DNA of 64,000 nucleotides from Nonomuraea sediminis (GCF_018531495.1 NZ_JAHDTI010000005.1:62001-126000), one strand, 5' to 3'; shown: positions 32,465 to 44,459, numbered from the stretch's first letter. A program made the numbers and translations. The notes: generated from the sequence alone by a model not told the origin.

Positions 32465-32855
32465 GCCAGACGAGATAGGCGAATCCCGCGGCCAGCCAGC
32501 ACAGGCCGATGGTGAGCGCGGCCGGGCTGAGCCGGGTCATCAGGTAGACGGTGACGACGGCGCCGAGCGCCGGGGCGACGACGTAACCGAGCACCTTGGC
32601 CCGGCCGGTGCGGCGGTTGCGGACGAAGTAGACGATGACGCAGGCGTTGACGACGGTGAAGGCGAGGAACGCGCCGAAGTTGATGAACGACGTCGCGGTC
32701 TCGAGGGAGATGTTCAGCCCGAGCAGGCAGACGGCCCCGGTGAGGAGGAGGCAGAAGACCGGCGTCTTCGTCCGCGGGTGCAGCACTCCGAAGATCCGCC
32801 TGGGCAGCACGCCGTCCCGGCCCATGGTGTACAGCAGGCGGCTGGAGCTGAGCGG
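32415..32855 (-). pseudogene. C-terminal fragment of an APC-family amino-acid permease
   Basis: Reading leftward from about 32855, the frame encodes SSRLLYTMGRDGVLPRRIFG, then HPRTKTPVFCLLLTGAVCLLGL. Four more membrane helices follow, ending RRPKPELTVAQ. This is the last third of an APC amino-acid/polyamine/organocation permease (about 145 of roughly 480 residues). Upstream on this strand the next bases give an unrelated Ala/Arg-rich reading, and then the start region of a cupredoxin gene lies downstream at 32897-33307. The first eight helices are therefore missing and the gene cannot make a functional transporter. The junction at about 32855 is abrupt and shows no repeat that I can see. Confidence 0.8.
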
Positions 32856-32896
32856 CCATCCTCGCCGCGGCCGAGCGCACGGCGGCGGGCAGCTAG

Positions 32897-33307
32897 CTAT
32901 TTCACCGTCAAGCTGGTCTCCATGCCCAACCCTCGATGGTCGTCGATGGGACACCACACGTCGTAGGTTCCCGGCTTCAGCGTGACGGTGAGCGTGGTCG
33001 TGCCTCCGCTGTCGACCGACCCCGATGTCTGGTTGACGCCTGGACCGCTGATCGCCAGGGCGTGCGTCGTCTTTCCGACGTTCTTCAGCATGAACGTGTA
33101 CGTGCCAGGTGACAGGTTCGACTTGCCGAGGGCGATGTTGTACTCGGCCAAGCGCACCGCGACCTGTTTCCCCTTCACCTGGCCGGCGGCGTGCGGAGCC
33201 GAGTAGGACGGCTGGGAGCTCGTCGTTCCGTACCCGCATGCCGCGGCGGTCGTCAGCGTGGCCGCGAGCGCGCCCACGAGCGCCGCCCGTCCACAGCGAC
33301 TGATCAT
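32897..33307 (-). CDS. Cupredoxin-like lipoprotein
   Basis: This 136-residue exported protein has an N-terminal signal with a lipobox (LTTAAAC), which would be lipidated and held on the outer face of the membrane. The mature part carries a cupredoxin fold. KNVGKTTHALAISGP gives the first copper His. YDVWCPIDDHRGLGM supplies Cys, His and Met of a blue-copper type 1 site in the right spacing. Such proteins carry electrons or copper. The ATG at 33307 was chosen. GTG codons at 33316 and 33319, closer to a GGAGGGAGAG ribosome-binding site, are alternatives and would add three or four residues. Confidence 0.8.
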   Translation of the reverse strand: MISRCGRAALVGALAATLTTAAACGYGTTSSQPSYSAPHAAGQVKGKQVAVRLAEYNIALGKSNLSPGTYTFMLKNVGKTTHALAISGPGVNQTSGSVDSGGTTTLTVTLKPGTYDVWCPIDDHRGLGMETSLTVK

Positions 33308-33403
33308 GACGATCACCACCTCTCCCTCCAGTCTCCCGCCACACCCTGGACGAACAGGTAAAACACTCATAGATCAACGCCGGGTACGGGACTCCAGGCC
33401 GGG

Positions 33404-34987
33404 TCAGGCGCCGCTGACCTGGAAGACGCCGTAGGCGAAGCCGTCCGCGGTCACCTCGCCGGGGACCAGCTTCACGCCGTCGCCGCCGATCAGGCAGCGT
33501 GCCCGCGACAGGTCGAGGTCCGGCGGCAGCGGGGCGGTCACCGTACCCTGGCTGGGGTTGACGACGACCAGGTGGGTGCCGCCGCGGAGGTAGACCAGCG
33601 GATAGCCGGCGTGCAGGACGCGCAGCGACCCTGCCGCGCCGAGCGCGGGCGTGGTACGGCGAGCCGCGATGAGCGCCCTGACCTGGTGCAGGAGCGAGGC
33701 AGGATCCGCCTGCTGTGCCGCGACGGTGGGACGCGCCGGGTCGGGGTCGACGGGCAGGTACAGCGCCTCGGCGGGCGCGGTGGAGAAGCCGGCGTTGGCG
33801 GAGGAGTCCCACTGCATCGGGGTGCGCGAGCCCTGCCTGGCCTCGGGCCCGCACTGGCTGCCCTCCTTGTCCGGCAGCCCCGGCAGGTAGCGCATGCCGA
33901 TCTCGTCGCCGTAGTAGACGGTGGGCAGCGACGGCCAGGTGAGCAGGAACGCGAACGCCGGCGCGACCATCGACGCGGTACGGCTGCCGCACACCAGCCG
34001 CGAGAAGTCGTGGTTGGCGGTGGGCAGTGCGACGTGGCCGGCGCCGTCGATCGCCCCCCTGGCCTCCTCCCAGGCGGCCAGGAACCGTGACGGCGAGCCC
34101 CGCCCCGCGGCGTCGAAGAAGCACGGCTGCGTGCCCCATTCCGGACGGTGGCTGCCCTCGGCGTTGCCCCACAGCGACCGGAAGACGTCCCCAACCGCGT
34201 GCAGGAAGAAGTCGGCGTGGAACCCGGCGGGGACCGCCGTCTTCGGGTCGCCCCACTCGGCGAGCAGGGCGCGGCCGGGGTACTCGGTGTCGATCCAGGC
34301 GCGCAGCTCCCCCCACAGCCTGGCGGTCTCCAGGCGCCCGGGATCGTCCTTGACCAGGGAGAAGGCCATGTCGACGCGGAATCCCGAGACGCCCAGGTCG
34401 AGCCAGTGGGCCATGATCTGCCGCAGGGCGGCGCGGTTGGCGGCGGGGCCGGGGGCGTTCACGGGGCTGCGCCACGGCTCGTCCGGGTGCGTCCGCGCGT
34501 AGCCGAAGTTCAGCGCGGGCTGCACCGGATAGAAGTTCGGCAGGTAGAACCCGGGACGGGCGCCCGGCGACGGCACCCACTCCTCCGACGGCCGGGTCGG
34601 CGACCAGATGTAGCGGTCGTCGTACGGGTCGGCGGCCGAGGCGCGGAACCAGGCGTGCTGGTCGGAGGTATGACCGGGGACCAGGTCGAGCATGACCCTG
34701 ATGCCGCGCTCGCGGGCCGCCTCGACGAGCGCGACGAGGTCGGCCTCGGTGCCGTAGCGGGGCGCGATGGTGAGATAGTCGGACACGTCGTAGCCGGCAT
34801 CCCCGAACGGGGAGGCGAACAGCGGGTTGAACCAGATCACGGTTATGCCCAGCCAGCTGAGGTAGTCCAGGCGGCCGAGCACGCCCCGCAGGTCGCCGAC
34901 CCCGTCCCCATCGGAGTCGGCGAAGGACTGCGGGTAGATCTGGTAGATGACGGCGTCGCTGAGCCAGCCGGGGGTGGATCTTCTCAC
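33404..34987 (-). CDS. GH13 alpha-glucosidase/amylase-family enzyme
   Basis: This 527-residue cytoplasmic (no signal peptide) glycoside hydrolase of family 13 starts with WLSDAVIYQIYPQSFADSDGDGVGDL cut here by its Ser/Asp turn. The (beta/alpha)8 barrel includes LDLVPGHTSDQHAWF, GFRVDMAF (nucleophile Asp), LLAEWGD (acid Glu) and ALPTANHDFSR (third carboxylate, preceded by His). The order and length resemble oligo-1,6-glucosidases and related alpha-glucosidases. The GTG start overlaps the stop of the GH18 gene by 4 bp (GTGA). The two enzymes are therefore coexpressed, probably under the LacI operator at 35938. The exact linkage specificity cannot be read. Confidence 0.87.
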   Translation of the reverse strand: MRRSTPGWLSDAVIYQIYPQSFADSDGDGVGDLRGVLGRLDYLSWLGITVIWFNPLFASPFGDAGYDVSDYLTIAPRYGTEADLVALVEAARERGIRVMLDLVPGHTSDQHAWFRASAADPYDDRYIWSPTRPSEEWVPSPGARPGFYLPNFYPVQPALNFGYARTHPDEPWRSPVNAPGPAANRAALRQIMAHWLDLGVSGFRVDMAFSLVKDDPGRLETARLWGELRAWIDTEYPGRALLAEWGDPKTAVPAGFHADFFLHAVGDVFRSLWGNAEGSHRPEWGTQPCFFDAAGRGSPSRFLAAWEEARGAIDGAGHVALPTANHDFSRLVCGSRTASMVAPAFAFLLTWPSLPTVYYGDEIGMRYLPGLPDKEGSQCGPEARQGSRTPMQWDSSANAGFSTAPAEALYLPVDPDPARPTVAAQQADPASLLHQVRALIAARRTTPALGAAGSLRVLHAGYPLVYLRGGTHLVVVNPSQGTVTAPLPPDLDLSRARCLIGGDGVKLVPGEVTADGFAYGVFQVSGA

Positions 34988-35898
34988 GAGCCGCCCATCG
35001 CGTCGCGCACGGTGGCGTACCACGAGGCGGGGCCGGGCAGGCCGTTGAAGTACTCCCAGCCGGCGGCGCCGCCGAAGCCCGGATACTTGGCAACCAGCTT
35101 GCGCAGCGTGCTCGCGAGCCTGCTCGGCTCGACGTACCCGGAGCAGTTGGCCGGGTTGGTGACGGCGCCGGTGAGCACCCTGGAGGGGCTGAACCCGTTC
35201 CTGACGATCGCGTCGTAGCTGGCCGTACTGCGGAGCGATCCCCACCCGCAGTAGAACTGGCCGGTGTACCAGGAGATCTGGCCGCCGAGGTCCTGCTCGA
35301 GCTGCCGGTAGCTGAAGCCGCCGGAGAAGGAGCTGGTCCCGGCCAGGTCCGTGGCCACGGGCGTCAGGATGACGGTGAACCCGGAGCCGAAGTCGGCCCG
35401 CAACTGCCTGATCAGGCGTTCGGTGTCGGCGAGCGAGAACGTCTCCTCGATGTCGAGGTCGACGCCGTCGAAGTGGTAGGTCCGCAGCACGTCCCTCAGC
35501 AGCCCGTAGAACCGGGTGAAGTCGTTGTGCAGGTTGGCGAAGCTGCCCCGGCCCGCGCCCCCGAGCAGCGCGTGCACCTTGATCCCCGACGAGCGGAGGG
35601 CGGCGACGTCGGCCCACATCCGGTCGAACTTCGGGTCGCCGGGCGGGTCGTCGTTGAGGTGGACCGACCCGTCGGCGTTGAGGTGGAAGGCGGCGACCTC
35701 GACGTCGGTGGCGATGCCCCGCAGCGGCAGCGGGGAGACGTAGGCGCCGTTGGAGTACTGGGTCTGGTAGTAGGCCAGCGTGTGGTGGCCGGTCGCGGCC
35801 TGCGCGGTGTGCGCCGGCAACCCGGCAGCGACCAGGACGGCCGCGCCGGCCGCCACGAGGGTCTTCCTGACACGCGTCTTGGGGGACGTCGGTAACAC
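34984..35898 (-). CDS. Secreted GH18 glycosidase (chitinase / endo-N-acetylglucosaminidase type)
   Basis: This 304-residue secreted protein has a signal peptide (RKTLVAAGAAVLVAAG, cleavage near HTAQA-AT) and a small GH18 barrel. The catalytic motif is YHFDGVDLDIEETF (DxxDxDxE) near residue 150. The barrel is compact with no chitin-binding domain, more like EndoH-type endo-beta-N-acetylglucosaminidases than typical chitinases. This is an inference from size and context. The GTG at 35898 has a GGAGG site four bases before it and is followed by TTA, a rare codon here. It begins an operon with the GH13 gene and lies opposite a mannose-glycan uptake operon. Confidence 0.84.
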   Translation of the reverse strand: MLPTSPKTRVRKTLVAAGAAVLVAAGLPAHTAQAATGHHTLAYYQTQYSNGAYVSPLPLRGIATDVEVAAFHLNADGSVHLNDDPPGDPKFDRMWADVAALRSSGIKVHALLGGAGRGSFANLHNDFTRFYGLLRDVLRTYHFDGVDLDIEETFSLADTERLIRQLRADFGSGFTVILTPVATDLAGTSSFSGGFSYRQLEQDLGGQISWYTGQFYCGWGSLRSTASYDAIVRNGFSPSRVLTGAVTNPANCSGYVEPSRLASTLRKLVAKYPGFGGAAGWEYFNGLPGPASWYATVRDAMGGS

Positions 35899-35936
35899 GT
35901 TGCCTCCATGCAGCCGGAATGTCTCGGTGCCGGACA

Positions 35937-36980
35937 CTAAACCGCTTTAATAGGAGTGTCAACGCCTCCGGGCGGCGCCGTGCTCTCCCTGACGGTGAGC
36001 CGCGGCGTGGTGGCCTGGATGTCCCGCACCGAGCCCGGATCGTCGATCGCGGCCAGCAGGGTCCGCGCCACCTGCTCGCCGAGCGCGAAGGTGTCGCGCG
36101 ACAGCGCGGTGATCGACGGGTGGACGATCCTCGTCAGCACCGAGTCGTCGAACGACGCGATGGACAGCTCGCGCGGCACCGAGACGCCCATCTCCGCGGC
36201 CACGCCGAGCCCGGCGACCGCCATCACGTCGCTGTCGTAGATGATCGCGGTCGGGCGCTCGGGCCGCGACAGCAGCGTCCTGGTGGCCGCGGCGCCCTGC
36301 GCGTCGCTGAAGTCCGTGGGCACCGAGACGGCCTCGTCCAGGCCGTGCCGCTTGGCGGAGTCCTTCAGCGCCCGGATCCGCCGCCGGGTGTGCTGGAAGG
36401 TCGGCAGCCCCGCCAGGTGGGCGATGCGCCGGTGACCGAGCGCGGCCAGGTAGTCGACCAGGGAGAGCATGGCCTCCCTGTCGTCGGCCCAGACACTGGG
36501 CAGACCGCCGTGCCTGCCGGGGCCGCCGAGCACGACCGCGGGGACGCCGAGCTCCTCCAGCGCCGCGATGCGCGCGTCGCGCACCTGCAGGTCGACGACG
36601 ACGAACCCGTCCACCCGGTGCTCGGCCACCCAGCGCCGGTGGATCTCGATCTCGGCCGCGGTGTCCTCGACGACGATCACGTGCAGGGCGGTGGAGGTGA
36701 TCGACAGCCCGGCCTGGAGACCGGCCATGAGCTGCATGAAGAAGGGCTCGGCTCCTATCGTGCGGGCGGGCCTGGCCAGGACCAGGCCGACGGCCTCGGC
36801 CCTGGCGCCGCCCAGCGCCCGCGCCGCGCTGTGCGGCCGCCAGTTCATCTCCTCAACGATCTTGAGGATGCGCTGCCTGGTCGCGTCGCTCAGGCCGGGC
36901 CGCCCGTTCAGGGCGAACGACACGGCCCCGGGGGACACACCCGCCCGTTTGGCGATGTCGGCGATCGTCGGTCTGGTCAC
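35937..36980 (-). CDS. LacI-family transcriptional repressor
   Basis: This 347-residue regulator has the LacI helix-turn-helix at the N-terminus (TIADIAKRAGVSPGAVSFALNG, with hinge helix RILKIVEEMNWRPHSAARAL at about 38-58). A periplasmic-binding-protein-like sensor domain follows to the end (FDDSVLTRIVHPSITALSRDTFALGEQVA as the typical late element). Its gene lies between the leftward GH18-GH13 operon and the rightward sugar transporter operon. The palindromes at 35938-35949 and 37034-37051 share TAAAnCGCTTTA-like cores, the form bound by LacI proteins. Its stop codon lies inside the first palindrome. Its ligand is probably a mannose-containing sugar. Confidence 0.92.
   Translation of the reverse strand: MTRPTIADIAKRAGVSPGAVSFALNGRPGLSDATRQRILKIVEEMNWRPHSAARALGGARAEAVGLVLARPARTIGAEPFFMQLMAGLQAGLSITSTALHVIVVEDTAAEIEIHRRWVAEHRVDGFVVVDLQVRDARIAALEELGVPAVVLGGPGRHGGLPSVWADDREAMLSLVDYLAALGHRRIAHLAGLPTFQHTRRRIRALKDSAKRHGLDEAVSVPTDFSDAQGAAATRTLLSRPERPTAIIYDSDVMAVAGLGVAAEMGVSVPRELSIASFDDSVLTRIVHPSITALSRDTFALGEQVARTLLAAIDDPGSVRDIQATTPRLTVRESTAPPGGVDTPIKAV
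35938..35949. promoter_or_regulatory. LacI operator beside the GH18-GH13 operon
   Basis: TAAACCGCTTTA forms a TAAA-n4-TTTA palindrome. Outer arms GACACT (35933-35938) and AGTGTC (35955-35960) surround it. It lies about 40 bases upstream of the GH18 start and overlaps the LacI gene stop. It matches the core of the second operator at 37034-37051. Confidence 0.65.
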
Positions 36981-36997
36981 GTCTCGGTGTACCTCTC

Positions 36998-37026
36998 TTG
37001 ACAGCGGCCTTGCGCCAAATCATAGT
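36998..37026 (+). promoter_or_regulatory. Promoter of the sugar transporter operon
   Basis: A perfect TTGACA -35 box at 36998-37003 and CATAGT at 37021-37026 are 17 bp apart. Transcription would begin near 37033, right at the LacI operator. A repressor bound there would block the polymerase directly. Confidence 0.75.
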
Positions 37027-37033
37027 TCACACT

Positions 37034-37051
37034 CACTAGAGCGCTTTAGTG
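37034..37051. promoter_or_regulatory. LacI operator of the sugar transporter operon
   Basis: CACTAGAGCGCTTTAGTG is an 18-bp palindrome with one mismatched pair and the core AGCGCT. It starts about 8 bases past the -10 box and lies 36 bp before the start of the binding-protein gene. It is the typical CcpA/LacI-type form. Confidence 0.8.
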
Positions 37052-37087
37052 AATCTGATGGCGACAACGATCAGGAGAACATCCCTC

Positions 37088-38386
37088 ATGCGAATCCCCG
37101 CTTCGCTGGTCGCGGCCGTCATGGCGGTCACCGCGCTCTCAGCCTGTGGCATCGGCGGCGGCCAGTCCAACGACGCGGCCCAGCAGAAGGTCGACACGAC
37201 CGACCAGCTCAAGGGCACCATCACGTTCCAGACCTGGTCGCTGAAGAACGACAAGTTCACGCCGTACTTCGAGAAGCTGATGGCCGACTTCAAGGCCCAG
37301 CATCCGGGAACCACCATCAACTGGATCGACCAGCCGGGCGATGGCTACCCGACCAAGCTGAACGCGCAGGTCGCCGGGAACACCCTGCCCGACGTCGTCA
37401 ACCTTCCCATGGACCTCGCCTATCCGCTGGCCAAGACCGGCAACCTGCTCGACCTGTCGGCCAACGTGCCGACGCTGGAGTCGGAGTGGGTCAAGAGCGT
37501 CGTCGACGCCTACAAGTACACCGACGTGAACGGCGGCAACTCCGCCTTCGGCTTCCCCTGGTACACGGGCACGGACGTCCTGTACTGGAACAAGGAGATG
37601 CTGCAGAAGGACGGCCTGGATCCGCAGAACCTGCCCAAGAGCCGCGAGGACCTGCTGGCCGCGGCCAAGGTCATGCACGACAAGTCCGGCGGCAAGGACT
37701 TCCTGCTGAGCAGCTTCCCCGGCGCGTCCGACATCACCTCCACCGGGACCTCGTGGATGAGCCCCGACGGCAAGAAGTTCGCCTTCAACACGCCCCAGGC
37801 CGCCGCGCTGCTGGACAAGTACCGGCAGGCCTACAAGGACGGCCTCTTCCCGCCCGGCATCCTGACCAGCGACTACCAGGGCAACGCCGAGCTGTTCAAG
37901 AAGCGGGTGGTGGCGATGACCACCGCGGGCGGCGACGCCATCACCAACATCAACAAGGACACCCCGTCGCTGAAGGACAAGGTCGTCCCGTCGGAGAACT
38001 TCTTCACCCCGCCGCTGTACACGCAGGGCCTGTCGGTCTCGGCCAAGAGCAAGAACCTCCCGCTGGCGCTGGCCTTCGCGAAGTTCGCCACCAACAACGA
38101 CAACCAGATCGCCTTCATCAAGCTGGCCCCCGGATTCCTGCCTGGATCGGCCGCGGCGGCCAACGACCCCGTCTACAGCAAGAGCGACGGCACCCCGCAG
38201 GGAGACGCCTCGGTCTACGCCTTCCGCGCCCTGCAGAAGGCCAAGCTGGCCACGCCGCCGCAGTGGAGCTCCGAGATGAACGACTACCTGAAGCAGCAGA
38301 TCACGCTGGCCATGACCGGGAAGCAGACCTCCCAGCAGGCGCTCGACAAGGGCGTCGACAAGGCCAACTCGATGCTGGAGCAGTGA
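37088..38386 (+). CDS. Sugar ABC transporter substrate-binding lipoprotein
   Basis: This 432-residue family 1 extracellular solute-binding protein is lipid-anchored by the lipobox ALSAC near residue 20. The fold shows LKGTITFQTWSLKND, then VVNLPMDLAYPLAKTGNLLDL, YWNKEMLQKDGLDPQNLPKS and FAFNTPQAAALLDKY. Such proteins catch oligosaccharides for MalFG-type importers. The ATG at 37088 follows an AGGAGA site at 9 bases and gives a normal signal peptide. Upstream in-frame starts (37049, 37058) lie beside or in the operator. It is the first gene of an operon with two permeases and two glycosidases and no ATPase gene. Confidence 0.92.
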   Translation: MRIPASLVAAVMAVTALSACGIGGGQSNDAAQQKVDTTDQLKGTITFQTWSLKNDKFTPYFEKLMADFKAQHPGTTINWIDQPGDGYPTKLNAQVAGNTLPDVVNLPMDLAYPLAKTGNLLDLSANVPTLESEWVKSVVDAYKYTDVNGGNSAFGFPWYTGTDVLYWNKEMLQKDGLDPQNLPKSREDLLAAAKVMHDKSGGKDFLLSSFPGASDITSTGTSWMSPDGKKFAFNTPQAAALLDKYRQAYKDGLFPPGILTSDYQGNAELFKKRVVAMTTAGGDAITNINKDTPSLKDKVVPSENFFTPPLYTQGLSVSAKSKNLPLALAFAKFATNNDNQIAFIKLAPGFLPGSAAAANDPVYSKSDGTPQGDASVYAFRALQKAKLATPPQWSSEMNDYLKQQITLAMTGKQTSQQALDKGVDKANSMLEQ

Positions 38387-38391
38387 CCCGG

Positions 38392-39267
38392 ATGAACGCC
38401 CACCGGTGGTACACGCCCTGGCTGATGCTCGCCGTACCGCTGATCCTGCTGGCGGTGTTCAGCCTGTGGCCGGCACTCAACACCATCGTGCTGTCCTTCA
38501 CCAACGTGCGGATGCTCAGCGGTGGGCACTTCATCGGCCTGCGGAACTTCTCGCTCATCTTCGAGGACGAGCGGCTGCGGGACGCGCTGCTCAACACCGC
38601 GATCTTCGTGGTGCTCTGCGTCCCGCTGCTGACGTTCCTGCCGCTGTTCCTGTCGCTGCTGGTGCACAGCCGGCTGCCGTTCATGGGGTTCTTCCGTACC
38701 GTCTTCTACTTCCCCGTCATCGCCTCGGTGGTGGCGGTCGCGCTGATCTGGCAGTGGCTGCTCGACGACCGCGGCCTGGTCAACCAGCTGGCCCAGCAGA
38801 TGGGTGTGATCCAGCAGGCGCTGCCGCTCCTCACCGACCGCTGGCTGCTCATCCTCAGCGTCACCGCACTGACGGTGTGGCGGGGGCTCGGCTTCTACAT
38901 GCTGCTGTACCTGTCGGCCCTCGGCAACGTGCGGCGCGAGCTGCACGAGGCGGCGTCGGTCGACGGCGCGGGACGGCTGCGGCGGTTCTGGTCGATCACC
39001 GTCCCCAGCATCCGCGGCCGGATGGTGCTGGTCGCGGTCCTCATCGTCATCGCCGCGATGCGGATCTTCACCGAGATCTACATCCTGGGCGGGCCCCAGG
39101 GAGGTGTCGGCGGTCAGAACGTGACGGTCGTGATGCTCATCCAGCAGGCCGTGCTGGGGGCCGACGGGCGGATCGGGTACGCCTCGGCGCTGAGCCTGTT
39201 CCTGTTCGCGCTCACCATCGGGCCGCTGCTGTTGCTGGCCTACCTGAACAAGAGGAGCGAGGCCTGA
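38392..39267 (+). CDS. Sugar ABC transporter permease (MalF type)
   Basis: This 291-residue inner membrane protein has six predicted helices and the EAA loop ELHEAASVDGAGRLRRFWSITVPSIRG near residue 182, which contacts the ATPase. It is the first of two permease subunits of a carbohydrate (CUT1) importer. The ATG at 38392 was chosen. A GTG at 38383 that overlaps the stop of the binding-protein gene is also possible. No ATPase gene is in the locus. In actinomycetes a shared ATPase of the MsiK type usually serves such transporters. Confidence 0.92.
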   Translation: MNAHRWYTPWLMLAVPLILLAVFSLWPALNTIVLSFTNVRMLSGGHFIGLRNFSLIFEDERLRDALLNTAIFVVLCVPLLTFLPLFLSLLVHSRLPFMGFFRTVFYFPVIASVVAVALIWQWLLDDRGLVNQLAQQMGVIQQALPLLTDRWLLILSVTALTVWRGLGFYMLLYLSALGNVRRELHEAASVDGAGRLRRFWSITVPSIRGRMVLVAVLIVIAAMRIFTEIYILGGPQGGVGGQNVTVVMLIQQAVLGADGRIGYASALSLFLFALTIGPLLLLAYLNKRSEA

Positions 39268-39268
39268 C

Positions 39269-40171
39269 ATGCTGACCGTCACCGATCGCGCCAGGCCCGC
39301 CGTCCATGCCAAGGCCAGGCGGCGGCATCGGTCCCCCGTCTACGACGCGCCCACGCCGGCCGGGGTGGTGGGACGCTACGCCGCCCTGATCTTCATGGTC
39401 GTCGTGTCCGTCGGGCCGATGCTGTGGCAGCTGTCGACCTCGCTGAAGAGCCCGGCCGAGGACGTCTACGCCGCGACGCCGCGGCTGCTGCCCGAGCACC
39501 CGACGCTGGCGAACTACGCGGAGGTCCTGCGGCAGGTCCCCGTGCTGGACTTCGCCTCGAACTCGCTGCTGGTGGCGGTCATGGGCGTGGCCGGCAACGT
39601 GGTGTTCGCCACGCTGGCCGGGTTCGCGCTGGCGCGCATGCGGTTCAGGGGCGCCAAGCTCGTGCTCGGCCTGCTCATGGCCACGCTCCTGCTGCCCAAC
39701 GAGGCCACGATCATCTCCCAGTTCCAGACCGTCAACAACCTGGGCCTGACCAACACCCTTTTCGGCGTCGCCCTGCCCGGCCTGGCCGGCACGGTGAACA
39801 TCCTGCTGATGCGCAACGCCTTCCAGGCGATCCCGCGGGAGATGGACGACGCGGCGATCATCGACGGCGCCACCGCCTGGCAGCGCCTGCTGCACATCGG
39901 GCTGCCCGCGGTGAAGGGCACGATGGCCATCGTCGCCGTCATGACGTTCATCGGCGCCTGGGACGACTTCCTCTGGCCGCTGCTGGTACTGCAGGACCCC
40001 GGCGACCTCACGCTCACCGTGGGGCTGGCCTACCTGGACGGCCACTTCGCGGGCGACCCCCGGACCATCGCGGCCGGGCTGATGATCTCCCTCATCCCGA
40101 TCCTCGTCCTGTTCGTCGCGCTCCAGCGGTACTTCTTCCGCGGCCTGCAGGAGGGCGGCGTCAAGGGGTGA
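39269..40171 (+). CDS. Sugar ABC transporter permease (MalG type)
   Basis: This 300-residue permease has six helices after a basic cytoplasmic stretch of about 30 residues. The EAA loop is REMDDAAIIDGATAWQRLLHIGLP near residue 190. Family features such as NYAEVLRQVPVLDFASNSLLVA and ATLLLPNEATII are clear. It pairs with the MalF-type subunit, whose stop is one base upstream. The C-terminus FFRGLQEGGVKG is the usual one for this family. It is followed by a glycosidase gene after 46 bp. Confidence 0.92.
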   Translation: MLTVTDRARPAVHAKARRRHRSPVYDAPTPAGVVGRYAALIFMVVVSVGPMLWQLSTSLKSPAEDVYAATPRLLPEHPTLANYAEVLRQVPVLDFASNSLLVAVMGVAGNVVFATLAGFALARMRFRGAKLVLGLLMATLLLPNEATIISQFQTVNNLGLTNTLFGVALPGLAGTVNILLMRNAFQAIPREMDDAAIIDGATAWQRLLHIGLPAVKGTMAIVAVMTFIGAWDDFLWPLLVLQDPGDLTLTVGLAYLDGHFAGDPRTIAAGLMISLIPILVLFVALQRYFFRGLQEGGVKG

Positions 40172-40217
40172 CGGCCACCGCCGCACCTGACCATCTCATC
40201 ACTCGGGGGGACACGCC

Positions 40218-41460
40218 GTGCGTTTCGGCGTCAACTACACACCCAGCACGGGCTGGTTCCACCACTGGCTCGACTTCGACATAGACACGGTCCGCGCCGA
40301 CCTGGACTCGATCGCCGCGCTCGGCTTCGACCACATCAGGGCCTTCCCGCTGTGGCCGGTCTTCCAGCCGAACAGGACCCTGATCCGGCCGAAGGCGGTC
40401 GAGCAGCTCGTCGCCCTGGCCGACGCCGCCGCCGAGCGCGGGCTGGACGTCAACGTGGACGGGCTGCAGGGCCACCTGTCGAGCTTCGACTTCGTGCCGT
40501 CGTGGCAGGTCACCTGGCACCGCCGCAACCTGTTCACCGATCCCGACATGATCGCGGGCGAGGCCGCCTACCTGCGGACGCTGGCCCAGGCGCTCGCCGA
40601 CCGGCCCAACTTCATCGGCATGACGCTGGGCAACGAGATCAACCAGTTCTCCGGCGAGCCGCACCCCGACCCCGACCGCATCACCCCTGAGCAGGCGCAG
40701 GCGTGGCTGACCACGATGCTGGCGGCCTGCGCGGAGGGCGCGCCCGACCACCCGCACCTGCACGCCTGCTACGACGCCGCCTGGTACCTCGACGACCACC
40801 CCTTCACCCCGGCGCACGCCGCCCGGCACGGCTTCGCGACGGCGATCCACTCCTGGGTCTTCAACGGTACGGCGCAGCGGTACGGGAGCCGGTCCACGCC
40901 CACCGGGCAGCACGCCGCCTACATGATCGAGCTGTCGAAGGCCTGGGCGCTGGACGCGCACCGCCCGGTGTGGCTGCAGGAGGTCGGCGCCCCCGAACCG
41001 CACATCGCCGCCGACCAGGCCGCGGACTTCACGCGCGTCACCGTCGAGGCGGCGCTGGACTGCCCGGACCTGTGGGGTGTCACCTGGTGGTGCTCGCACG
41101 ACGTCGACCGGTCGCTGGCCGACTTCCCCGAGCTGGAGTACAGCCTCGGCGTGCTGACCAACGACCGTAGGCCCAAGCCGGCCGGGCTCGAGCTGGCGCG
41201 GATCATCGAGGAGGTCCGCGCGCGCGGCCACCGTCCCGCGCCGCGGACGACCGCGCTCGCCCTCGACCTGCCCGAGGACTCCCCCAAGCGCTCGACCTGC
41301 GCCCCCGGCGGCACGTTCTTCGAGGCGTTCATGCGCCTGACCGAGGCGGGGGCGCGCCCGGCCGTCGTGCTCGCGGAGCGGGCCGGCGATGCCGCCTATC
41401 TGGACTCCCGCGGGATCACCGAGGTGGTCACCGTGGACGACGCACTGTGTGAGGACTCCC

Positions 41461-41468
<8 letters not shown>
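40218..41468 (+). CDS. GH5-type beta-mannosidase candidate (GH5_18-like)
   Basis: This 416-residue cytoplasmic clan-A glycoside hydrolase starts with RFGVNYTPSTGWFHHWLDFD. It then has FDHIRAFPLWPVFQPNRTLI, DVNVDGLQGHLSSFDFVPSW and HRRNLFTDP. The acid/base Glu is in GMTLGNEINQF near residue 140, and the nucleophile Glu is in VWLQEVGAP near residue 258. The sequence recalls bifidobacterial GH5_18 enzymes, which cleave Man-beta-1,4-GlcNAc from N-glycan cores. I base this on memory of those sequences. The last about 60 residues are loose. The GTG start has a GGGGGG stretch before it. Its end overlaps the GH38 gene by 8 bp. Confidence 0.78.
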
Positions 41469-44445
<2,977 letters not shown>

Positions 44446-44459
44446 CGGGGTGAGCCGGA

